A stretch of DNA of 6,021 bases from Candidatus Heimdallarchaeota archaeon (GCA_023135215.1 JAGLTP010000037.1:1-6021), one strand, 5' to 3'; shown: positions 1-4,730, numbered from the stretch's first letter. Program-made: numbers and translations. The notes: generated by a model from the letters alone, not told the origin.

Positions 1-1
1 T

Positions 2-376
2 TTACTCATTCAGACTCTCTATGCGTACACCAGTAGATTGGGTTAGCTTATCAAAAATTTTAAAATTCTTAACTATCGAACCTATAACAGCAATTTTTGA
101 ATCAAATTTCCTGTCCTCTATAAGTATGATTATAGCTTTGGATTTTGGTTCAAAAACGATATCTCCCCTCTTTGCAGTGGTAGTAGGTTTTTCAATAGCA
201 TAAATAAAATTCACAGGAATGAGGAAAAGATTTTCTCGTTTTAATGCCCTAGAATTAATTGGAAGTTCACGATTTATAAGTTCTGTAAGATGAGGTCCCT
301 TTATTCTAATTAGTTCTCCTTCTGCTTCTCCGATGTTAGGGAGGATGAATTTTATGTTGTAAATATCTCCAATCAT
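2..376 (-). CDS. Cyclophilin-like-fold protein (COG2164/DUF369 type)
   Basis: The product is a small, probably cytoplasmic beta-barrel protein of the archaeal/bacterial cyclophilin-like family typified by Thermotoga TM1367. No enzymatic role is established for the family, and peptidyl-prolyl isomerase activity should not be assumed. Counting from the upstream ATG at 418, the recognisable features are an N-terminal strand IKFILPN (22-28), the LxELINRELPI helix (44-54), PVNFIYAIE (68-76), the family hallmark GDIVFEP followed by KAI (85-96), and a closing IGSIV...VRIE segment. I prefer the internal ATG at 374-376. It gives 124 residues, places the start just before the first strand, and has an ATATATAT box at 401-408, about 28 bases upstream, as expected for a leaderless archaeal transcript. 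The ATG at 418 (138 residues) is the alternative and has no visible Shine-Dalgarno site. The stop TAA is at 2-4, so the gene is complete. The family call is from motif memory, moderately sure. Confidence 0.75.
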   Translation of the reverse strand: MIGDIYNIKFILPNIGEAEGELIRIKGPHLTELINRELPINSRALKRENLFLIPVNFIYAIEKPTTTAKRGDIVFEPKSKAIIILIEDRKFDSKIAVIGSIVKNFKIFDKLTQSTGVRIESLNE

Positions 377-400
377 AACGTAGAGAGCAATTATTCTCAC

Positions 401-408
401 ATATATAT
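401..408 (-). promoter_or_regulatory. TATA-like box for the cyclophilin-like gene
   Basis: An alternating AT octamer is centred about 28 bases upstream of the ATG at 374-376. That is the spacing for a leaderless archaeal transcript, and it is the main reason for preferring the internal start. If the ATG at 418 is used instead, this box lies inside the coding region, and the AT-rich run at 464-474 would be the promoter. Confidence 0.4.
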
Positions 409-463
409 GTTTATTCATGATTTATCTAATTTTATCTTTAAGGACATTTTTACTCAAAAAAAA

Positions 464-474
464 ATATATATAAA
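464..474 (+). promoter_or_regulatory. TATA box for the small zinc-ribbon gene
   Basis: An A-run leads into ATATATATAAA, a strong archaeal TATA box with a purine-rich stretch ahead of it resembling a BRE. It predicts transcription starting near 495 and a leader of about 30 bases before the ATG at 529. The box is nearly palindromic and reads as TTTATATATAT on the other strand, so it could also drive the gene to its left. Confidence 0.6.
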
Positions 475-517
475 TAACCGTGTGCTAATTTATTCAAATA
501 TAAGATTCACACAAACT

Positions 518-522
518 AGGAG
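518..522 (+). promoter_or_regulatory. Shine-Dalgarno site of the zinc-ribbon gene
   Basis: AGGAG lies six bases before the ATG at 529. It is a strong match to the archaeal anti-Shine-Dalgarno sequence and fixes this start. Confidence 0.7.
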
Positions 523-528
523 AGTAAG

Positions 529-723
529 ATGAACAGATATATAACACCCAAAGTAGATATGAAAAAATTGTTATTTGTATCTGAAGAGGAATCTGATATC
601 AAATGCGGTAAATGCAAGAAACCAATGTTCTATACAATATACTATAAGGACAAGGATTCAATCGATTTTTTAGTGTGTAAAGACTGTAATATATACATGC
701 AACGAGTCATAGCAGAGGAATAG
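529..723 (+). CDS. Small zinc-ribbon protein, function unknown
   Basis: This encodes a 64-residue cytoplasmic protein that I do not recognise. It carries two knuckles, C26-G-K-C29 and C50-K-D-C53, separated by 20 residues. That is the spacing of a zinc ribbon with a beta-hairpin between the Cys pairs (FYTIYYKDKDSIDFLVC). The N-terminal 24 residues are charged and lack cysteine. Such proteins often act as nucleic-acid binding or transcription/translation accessory factors, but nothing here shows which. The start is well supported by AGGAG at 518-522, six bases before the ATG, and by a TATA box at 464-474. It stands alone, divergent from the cyclophilin-like gene, and the next element downstream has its own TATA box, so it is probably monocistronic. 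Confidence 0.75.
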   Translation: MNRYITPKVDMKKLLFVSEEESDIKCGKCKKPMFYTIYYKDKDSIDFLVCKDCNIYMQRVIAEE

Positions 724-749
724 GTACGCCTATTGCCAGACTTAGAAAT

Positions 750-758
750 TTTTATAAA
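750..758 (+). promoter_or_regulatory. TATA box upstream of the structured element
   Basis: TTTTATAAA preceded by an A-rich BRE-like stretch predicts a transcript start near 780. That start is directly before the inverted repeat that opens at 791 and more than 200 bases ahead of the RIO kinase gene. The box therefore either drives a short RNA or gives the kinase gene an unusually long leader. Confidence 0.5.
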
Positions 759-779
759 TGTAGTTTTTAATTTCTATTC

Positions 780-893
780 AGTACAGTAAGGAGGTGTCAT
801 AGAGCAAAATGAAAGCGATAAATAATATCACAGAGAAAATTGTTGGTCTTCGTTTGCTAAATACAGTGACACCTCGATTCTCGAGATAATCTC
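780..893 (+). ncRNA. Putative structured RNA or long leader
   Basis: This occupies the largest stretch without a conventional gene (724-985). GAGGTGTCA at 791-799 pairs perfectly with TGACACCTC at 867-875. Inside, AGCAAA at 803-808 pairs with TTTGCT at 853-858, GAA at 811-813 can pair with TTC at 849-851, and GATA at 817-820 can form a small hairpin with TATC at 826-829. Downstream, two mutually exclusive short hairpins, CTCGA/TCGAG (873-877/881-885) and GAGA/TCTC (883-886/890-893), are followed by the T-rich run TTATTCTT. A TATA box sits about 25-30 bases ahead. I find no tRNA T-loop, no clear C/D boxes and no ACA immediately after the outer stem, so it matches no RNA class I can name. The 5' arm resembles a Shine-Dalgarno site, and a 26-codon ORF overlaps, so a translated leader is the main alternative. 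Confidence 0.35.
809..889 (+). CDS. Possible 26-residue leader peptide
   Basis: An ATG at 809 opens 26 codons ending in TAA at 887-889. The peptide starts MKAINNITEK and ends in a basic PRFSR. GGAGG at 790-794 is a perfect Shine-Dalgarno core, but it is 14 bases from the ATG, longer than usual. It also lies in the 5' arm of the inverted repeat, so folding would hide it. The codons include GCG and TCG, which neighbouring genes seldom use. I favour a non-coding or regulatory reading and list this because the ribosome-binding site is so good. Confidence 0.2.
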   Translation: MKAINNITEKIVGLRLLNTVTPRFSR

Positions 894-985
894 TTATTCT
901 TGACTACTTTTACTAAAATAGCAACATTTTCTCTGCATTCATTTTATTCTGTCTTGATACTTCCTAAGGATGTGCATAACAAGTG

Positions 986-1774
986 ATGAACGAAAAATAT
1001 TGGATGTGGCGTGAAACAGGAGTTTCAGCATATGAGCTCACACCTCAAGAGGCTTTAGCGGAAGCTATAGACAATAATCTTATCAAGGAAGCTTATCAAG
1101 TAATAGGACAAGGAAAGGAAGCCTTTGTTTGCTGGGGAATAGATCATGAAGAACGTCAAGTTGCTCTAAAAAGCTATAAGATATTCCGAACAATACATAG
1201 ACAAAGAATAAACAGTACTTTTAGAACATCTCCTTACGAAGTAATTAAGCAATTTGCAAAATTAGAGTTCTACAAAACGTTGGATTTGTTCGAGTTAGGT
1301 TTACCAGTCCCTCAACCTTTCAAGTGGCATGATTTCAGTTTTTCAATGGAATTAATTGGAGATAATACAGGACCTTCACCTCTGTTGAAAGATTTCTCAA
1401 AGGAGTACTTTGATGATCCGTCTGATCTAATGGAGCGGTGCATCGATTTCCTTTATGATACCTTTCAATTGCACTATGTTCATGGAGATTTCAGTGAACA
1501 TAATATTATTCTTCATGATGAGGAAATAGTAGTAATTGATTTTCTACAAACAAAAAAATTCGCTTTGAAAGACTCAATAGATAAAGGTTCTCCATTGATC
1601 CCCTTAACTAGAGCATATCGTATTCTACAAAAAGATGTAAATGCAATTTTGACTTACTTTAAACGATGTCATAGATTACAAGCTAATCAAAGAGAAGTCT
1701 TAGATTATATTACTGGGGATATAATAAACAAAATAGAGAAAGAGCTTGAACTAAAGCATGAAATGAGTTTATAA
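986..1774 (+). CDS. RIO-family atypical serine/threonine kinase/ATPase
   Basis: RIO proteins are atypical kinases/ATPases, and RIO1 and RIO2 act in late small-ribosomal-subunit maturation. Numbering from the GTG at 983, the sequence shows a nucleotide loop IGQGKEAFV (41-49), VALK with the ATP-anchoring Lys63, the hinge region SMELIG (121-126), the catalytic loop HGDFSEHN with Asp169 and Asn174, and the metal-binding IDFLQ with Asp186. The C-terminus has DVNAILTYFKR, as in archaeal RIO1 proteins. The GKEA loop and tail look RIO1-like. LGLPVPQP, HGDF.E.N and IDFxQ look RIO2-like, yet only about 40 residues precede the loop, too few for the RIO2 winged helix. The subfamily is therefore left open. 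Start: GTG 983 and ATG 986 are adjacent; I chose the ATG. AAGGA at 966-970 is far for either. The length (262) fits archaeal RIO1. Confidence 0.88.
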   Translation: MNEKYWMWRETGVSAYELTPQEALAEAIDNNLIKEAYQVIGQGKEAFVCWGIDHEERQVALKSYKIFRTIHRQRINSTFRTSPYEVIKQFAKLEFYKTLDLFELGLPVPQPFKWHDFSFSMELIGDNTGPSPLLKDFSKEYFDDPSDLMERCIDFLYDTFQLHYVHGDFSEHNIILHDEEIVVIDFLQTKKFALKDSIDKGSPLIPLTRAYRILQKDVNAILTYFKRCHRLQANQREVLDYITGDIINKIEKELELKHEMSL

Positions 1775-1786
1775 AAAAATCTTATT

Positions 1787-1808
1787 GGGAGACCTTTCTC
1801 CCTTTTTT
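1787..1808 (+). terminator. Bidirectional hairpin terminator
   Basis: GGGAGA (1787-1792) and TCTCCC (1797-1802) form a perfect 6-bp stem with a four-base loop, followed by six Ts at 1803-1808. On the other strand the same hairpin is followed by a short AT spacer and a seven-T run (complement of the As at 1773-1779). It can thus end both the kinase transcript and the convergent TPR-like transcript. The T-run overlaps the TAA stop (1807-1809) of the minus-strand gene. A stem plus T-run is more than archaea usually need. Confidence 0.65.
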
Positions 1809-2493
1809 AGAAATAAGTTTTTATTATTCCTTCTAATGTTTCCAGACCCCATTTATCTTCTTGAGAAGTAAATTCTTCTTTGACTTCTTCCATAACTTCT
1901 ATAGCTAAATCTCTCTTACTTGGATCAGATTTGAAGTAGAATTTTCCTATCATTAACTTACTCCAAGATTCTATGCTTTTTGTTTCTGGATCTTCTTGTG
2001 CTAGCTTGGCTGTTTCATCTAGAGTTTTGATTCCTTTCTCTGTTTCGCCTTTGATAAATTCAGCTACACCTACTAACCACTTAGCCCACAGCATAGGTCC
2101 CTTATCTCCTATCTTCTTTCTTATTTCAAAATCATTAACTGCTGCACTGTAACCTTGTTTAACTAATCTTTCATCTACTCCATCATCCATGTTTGGAAAG
2201 CAAAATGATGCAACATTATGATTCAAGATTCCTGCTGTTAGGTTATTTCCTTTTTCTAGAGCGTAGTTGATTGCTTTTTCAGAATAAGTTATTATTTCAT
2301 CGATTGTTTTAATTTGCTCTCCAACAGGAGGATACCCCCCTCCTATTTCCTTCATTTGTATCTGGACACTAATAAGAGCTTTGAGTCTTTCTTTTTCATC
2401 ATCAAATTTACTTACAATAAAAGGAACAATTTCATTTGTTTTTTTGTTCTTAACCATTTCTATGGCTTTTTCTGCCATTTCTTTGGGTTCCAT
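1807..2493 (-). CDS. TPR-like helical protein, function unknown
   Basis: This encodes 228 residues, soluble, charged and almost entirely helical by composition, with no signal peptide or membrane segment. The central and C-terminal parts (about 60-195) look like degenerate tetratricopeptide repeats. Helices with small/aromatic pairs recur, for instance A-I-N-Y-A-L-E-K-G-N, W-L-V-G-V-A-E-F-I-K-G-E-T-E-K-G-I and W-S-K-L-M-I-G-K-F-Y-F. Such folds are protein-interaction scaffolds, and no partner is visible here. I do not recognise a named family. The start ATG at 2491-2493 has no Shine-Dalgarno site. A TATA box at 2521-2530 about 33 bases upstream suggests a leader of only a few bases. The gene lies 57 bases after the stop of the A24 peptidase gene on the same strand, but its own promoter in that gap argues against a simple operon. 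Confidence 0.7.
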   Translation of the reverse strand: MEPKEMAEKAIEMVKNKKTNEIVPFIVSKFDDEKERLKALISVQIQMKEIGGGYPPVGEQIKTIDEIITYSEKAINYALEKGNNLTAGILNHNVASFCFPNMDDGVDERLVKQGYSAAVNDFEIRKKIGDKGPMLWAKWLVGVAEFIKGETEKGIKTLDETAKLAQEDPETKSIESWSKLMIGKFYFKSDPSKRDLAIEVMEEVKEEFTSQEDKWGLETLEGIIKTYF

Positions 2494-2494
2494 T

Positions 2495-2514
2495 TCAATC
2501 GTTTAAACAATTGA
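2495..2514. promoter_or_regulatory. 20-bp near-perfect palindrome, candidate operator
   Basis: The two 10-base arms are complementary except at one pair (C2500 against A2509 where TCAAT.GTTT mirrors AAAC.ATTGA). The core is GTTTAAAC. It sits directly between the TATA box and the ATG of the TPR-like gene, covering the predicted transcript start. That is where an archaeal dimeric repressor would block RNA polymerase. The regulator is not in this window. Confidence 0.4.
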
Positions 2515-2520
2515 TGTTTC

Positions 2521-2530
2521 CTATAAATTT
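2521..2530 (-). promoter_or_regulatory. TATA box of the TPR-like gene
   Basis: On the minus strand this reads AAATTTATAG, centred about 33 bases before the ATG. The implied start of transcription is within about ten bases of the start codon, so the message would be nearly leaderless. Confidence 0.5.
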
Positions 2531-2550
2531 GTTTAGTTCAACCAGAATTA

Positions 2551-3369
2551 CTACAAAGCGAAATGATAGATGAGGAATAGAATGTTCCCTGCCACTATAT
2601 TGATTATGTAACCTATCAAGAGGAATACAATTCCTGGTGGTAATACTTTTACCCAGATCTTTTTCCTTCCAGTTTCCTTTATCTTCTCTTCTACTTCTTT
2701 CTTGAATTCCTCTTCTTCCTCTATTTCTTGCACTTGCATGAAGTGCTTGATTTCCCACTTTTCTTCTTCTTCATCAAATGTTTCAGAATATACTATATCA
2801 GTTCTATTTAGAGCTTTAGCAGTCGGAATCAAATACCCTGAAATCATCATAAGAATTTTACTAGCAAAGTTAGCAGTAGTCCCCTCGAAAAGTTTTGCTC
2901 CTTTGGCTTTTAAGTAGATGTTGTAAAACAGAAGCGGTAAGGGATAGATAATCACCATTGTTAACAACCAATTAAAGAAAATGTTGAAAACAGAAGGCAT
3001 AAACCTGTATACATCCAGTTGAGTAACAGCTATTAGAAAAGGGTAAACAGAGGTGTTTATTGAAAGAGCCATTAGAGCTTTCGCATCTGCTCCTCCCATT
3101 ACTCCGGTATAATAGAGTAAGTATCCCATGAGTAGTCCAATAACCAGATTAATAGCTACCAATATTCCCACTTGTTGTCTTGTGTAGAGACTGCTTCTGT
3201 TGGAAAATATTAGTATGATTATAGTAGTTATAATCCCCTCTATTGCCATAATTATCCAAGGAATATCTGATATCTCTCTCTTGATAAGATCAATAATTGC
3301 GCTGTAAGCTAAACAACCAATAACTGTGGCAACTTGTATATACAACATTATCTGGATAATCTCAGCCAT
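2551..3369 (-). CDS. Archaeal A24 prepilin/preflagellin (prearchaellin) peptidase
   Basis: This is an integral membrane aspartic protease that removes the short signal peptide from type IV pilin-like or archaellin precursors on the cytoplasmic side. Both catalytic aspartates are visible: Asp27 in YSAIIDLIKREI, after the first membrane segment, and Asp95 in the signature GGADAK (92-97). Membrane segments lie at about 4-26, 36-55, 65-87, 99-117, 125-152 and 242-268. This matches the six-helix layout of FlaK/PibD enzymes, and the C-terminal hydrophobic hairpin (WVKVLPPGIVFLLIGYI) resembles the archaeal A24 type II C-terminal domain. Between the last two helices is a very acidic, lysine-rich cytoplasmic loop (about 195-237). 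Length 272 is within range. The start is supported by AGTGAG at 3375-3380 and an upstream TATA element. No pilin or archaellin gene is adjacent, so it probably serves substrates encoded elsewhere. Confidence 0.9.
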   Translation of the reverse strand: MAEIIQIMLYIQVATVIGCLAYSAIIDLIKREISDIPWIIMAIEGIITTIIILIFSNRSSLYTRQQVGILVAINLVIGLLMGYLLYYTGVMGGADAKALMALSINTSVYPFLIAVTQLDVYRFMPSVFNIFFNWLLTMVIIYPLPLLFYNIYLKAKGAKLFEGTTANFASKILMMISGYLIPTAKALNRTDIVYSETFDEEEEKWEIKHFMQVQEIEEEEEFKKEVEEKIKETGRKKIWVKVLPPGIVFLLIGYIINIVAGNILFLIYHFAL

Positions 3370-3389
3370 TAATTCTCACTTCTTCTATT

Positions 3390-3404
3390 AGATATTTAAT
3401 ATCT
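3390..3404. promoter_or_regulatory. 15-bp perfect palindrome in the peptidase leader
   Basis: AGATATT and AATATCT flank a single T. The repeat lies 21 bases before the peptidase ATG and just downstream of its predicted transcript start, a position suited to a repressor site or a small leader hairpin. Being almost all A and T, it could also arise by chance. Confidence 0.3.
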
Positions 3405-3425
3405 TCATTACTTGCTCATTTATAG

Positions 3426-3437
3426 TTTTTTATATAA
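3426..3437 (-). promoter_or_regulatory. TATA box of the A24 peptidase gene
   Basis: On the minus strand this reads TTATATAAAAAA and predicts a start near 3408 and a leader of about 40 bases. A second candidate, CTATAAATG (3416-3424), lies just downstream. Confidence 0.5.
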
Positions 3438-3460
3438 TTTTTAAAATGTTGAGCTGTAAA

Positions 3461-3470
3461 TAAATATAAA
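3461..3470 (+). promoter_or_regulatory. TATA box of nucS
   Basis: TAAATATAAA in an A-rich context predicts transcription from about 3491, leaving a 30-base leader that contains the ribosome-binding site. It is back to back with the peptidase promoter about 30 bases away. Confidence 0.55.
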
Positions 3471-3507
3471 AACAAACTTAACCTTTATCGATTAGAAATT
3501 ACCTTGC

Positions 3508-3515
3508 AGGATGAT
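3508..3515 (+). promoter_or_regulatory. Ribosome-binding site of nucS
   Basis: AGGATGAT resembles the archaeal consensus GGAGGTGAT and ends five bases before the ATG at 3521. The ATG inside it (3511) is out of frame with nucS and is ignored. Confidence 0.45.
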
Positions 3516-3520
3516 TTTCA

Positions 3521-4300
3521 ATGGATATAACCAACTTCGAAATTCTATCACTTGATTCAATAACAGAAATAGCTAAGAGACTTAATTCTGTTCTAGGAGA
3601 AAAAATGATTATCCTTGCTGGACACTGTAAAGCTTTCTTCGATGGTAGAATCAAATCAACGTTAGAGGATGGAGATCGATTTCTAGTAATAAAGAAAGAT
3701 CTATCCATTATAATGCATGGACCAACAGGTGTTAAACCTCTTAATTGGCAAAAACCTCAAGCTGGACCTATTCAATTTAAAACAAAAGAAGAAATGTTGG
3801 AAATGTTCACCAGAAGAACTAAGACAGAAGAAACACTAACAATACTTTTCTCAAACATACGATTTCTTGCACTTTGGCATGCTTATGATGAAACCGAATT
3901 AGAAATCTATGGAGATGAGAGTGATTTAGTGAAATATCTTGTTTCTAATCCTGAACTTATCGAATCTGGTTTTCAAGTTCTTAAAACAGAATATAATACA
4001 GATGTTGGACCAGTTGATATTAGGGGAATAGGACAAGAAGGAGAAACAATTGTAGAAGTCAAGAAACGTAAAGCTACTCCACAAGATGCTCATCAATTAA
4101 AACGTTACATTGAATTCTTTCAAGAAAAAGAAAAAAAGAAAGTTAAGGGTATATTAATTGCTCCAGATTTTCCGGAAAAGGTTCTGAAATATTTAACTGA
4201 TCATAAACTGGTATCTAGAGTGATTAAATGGGAAGAAATTTTTCCATTAATTAAACGTCAAAAAAATAGTAAATTAGAAGAATTTTTCAAAGAAAAATAA
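3521..4300 (+). CDS. nucS: Mismatch-specific endonuclease NucS/EndoMS
   Basis: NucS/EndoMS is a homodimeric endonuclease that cuts both strands at mismatched bases and takes part in non-canonical mismatch repair in archaea and Actinobacteria lacking MutS/MutL. The N-terminal DNA-binding domain is recognisable from FFDGR (39-43), EDGDRFLVIKKD (49-60), IMHGPTGVKPLNWQKP (64-79, with Trp76 corresponding to the base-stacking Trp of the family) and a linker. The C-terminal RecB-like nuclease domain has GPVDIRG with Asp166, then EVKKR with Glu179 and Lys181, and the following QLKRYIEFF helix. The protein ends in NSKLEEFF (249-256), which fits the PCNA-interacting QxxLxxFF box except for Asn in place of Gln. 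Length 259 is normal. The start is supported by AGGATGAT at 3508-3515 and a TATA box at 3461-3470. It is divergent from the A24 peptidase gene, which is unlikely to be functionally linked. Confidence 0.95.
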   Translation: MDITNFEILSLDSITEIAKRLNSVLGEKMIILAGHCKAFFDGRIKSTLEDGDRFLVIKKDLSIIMHGPTGVKPLNWQKPQAGPIQFKTKEEMLEMFTRRTKTEETLTILFSNIRFLALWHAYDETELEIYGDESDLVKYLVSNPELIESGFQVLKTEYNTDVGPVDIRGIGQEGETIVEVKKRKATPQDAHQLKRYIEFFQEKEKKKVKGILIAPDFPEKVLKYLTDHKLVSRVIKWEEIFPLIKRQKNSKLEEFFKEK

Positions 4301-4302
4301 GG
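4288..4302 (-). terminator. T-rich 3' end for the PspC gene, inside nucS
   Basis: On the minus strand this reads CCTTATTTTTCTTTG just after the PspC stop codon. T-rich runs like this suffice for archaeal termination. It lies in the last codons of nucS, so the two convergent transcripts would overlap at their 3' ends. Confidence 0.35.
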
Positions 4303-4308
4303 ATGGGC

Positions 4309-4626
4309 TTATCTTTGACCACATTCCTCTTCTGGTACAATAATCCAGCAGAGAATATAAGCCCAGAAAGTAACTGATCCAGAGATTAGAAAACTAATTA
4401 CAGTTAATATTCTCACTAAGCTGACATCAGCGTCGATATATTTAGCAAATCCAGAACATACTCCTCCGAGTTGTTTATCGTCTGCACATCTGACAAATTT
4501 ATTGGATTTTTCTTGATATTCTTGCTGTTGAGCTGGTTCTTGTGGTTGAACATCTAGTTCTCTTCCACATTTTCCACAAAATCTTGCATTATCGGCATTT
4601 TCAGTTCCACATTGGGGACAAATCAT
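4309..4626 (-). CDS. Zinc-ribbon plus PspC-domain membrane protein
   Basis: This 105-residue protein joins two modules. Residues 1-24 form a zinc-ribbon of the archaeal zinc_ribbon_2 kind, CPQC...FCGKCG, with Cys3, Cys6, Cys17 and Cys20. A Gln/Glu/Pro-rich linker (26-41) follows, then a PspC domain (about 44-101): a basic-aromatic entry FVRCADDKQLGGVCSGFAKYIDAD, a VRILTVISFLI membrane segment, and WAYILCWIIVPEEE. PspC proteins sit in the cytoplasmic membrane and in bacteria belong to the phage-shock envelope-stress response; the archaeal role is not settled. I chose ATG at 4624-4626 because it starts just before the first Cys pair and has GTGAT closely upstream. An in-frame TTG at 4710 would add 28 residues, but the shared TATA box at 4723-4730 would place the transcript start after that TTG. 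It converges on nucS with eight bases between stops. Confidence 0.85.
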   Translation of the reverse strand: MICPQCGTENADNARFCGKCGRELDVQPQEPAQQQEYQEKSNKFVRCADDKQLGGVCSGFAKYIDADVSLVRILTVISFLISGSVTFWAYILCWIIVPEEECGQR

Positions 4627-4722
4627 TTTATCACAATTTTTCTTAGCTATACGTATTTTAAAACCTATCCATTTCTTGTGTAGTTCGAGAGAAATAAGTT
4701 TTTGCTTCAAAAGTAGATTAAT

Positions 4723-4730
4723 TTTATAAA
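4723..4730. promoter_or_regulatory. Palindromic TATA box shared by two divergent genes
   Basis: TTTATAAA is self-complementary and lies 26-27 bases before the ATG of the lipid-kinase gene, so that transcript should start at or next to its ATG. Read the other way it would start transcription near 4700, giving a leader of about 75 bases for the PspC gene. No second clear TATA box is present between the two genes; the weaker TATTTTAAAA (4651-4660) could serve the PspC gene alone. Confidence 0.5.

Noticed and set aside
21..203. Plus-strand open frame of 60 codons
   Set aside because: It is antisense to the cyclophilin-like gene, which has family motifs; this frame has none.
791..885. A tRNA or C/D or H/ACA guide RNA at the inverted repeat
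   Set aside because: There is no T-loop consensus, no anticodon arm in register, no clear RUGAUGA/CUGA boxes, and no ACA just after the outer stem. ACA at 863-865 is inside the stem.
2495..2758. Minus-strand open frame of 87 codons overlapping the peptidase gene
   Set aside because: It is an out-of-frame shadow of the A24 peptidase C-terminus. The translation is Arg/Ser-rich with no recognisable domain, and its end overlaps the promoter of the TPR-like gene.
2314..2917. Two plus-strand open frames (2314-2514 and 2702-2917)
   Set aside because: Both are antisense to well-supported genes. Their Phe/Ser-rich translations are the usual mirror of Lys/Glu-rich coding sequence.
3499..3708. Minus-strand open frame of 69 codons opposite nucS
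   Set aside because: It lies antisense to the clearly conserved N-terminal domain of NucS and has no features of its own.
4627..4710. N-terminal extension of the PspC protein from a TTG at 4708-4710
   Set aside because: The 28 extra residues have no domain, the TTG is a rare start, and it would lie upstream of the transcript start predicted from the TATA box at 4723-4730.
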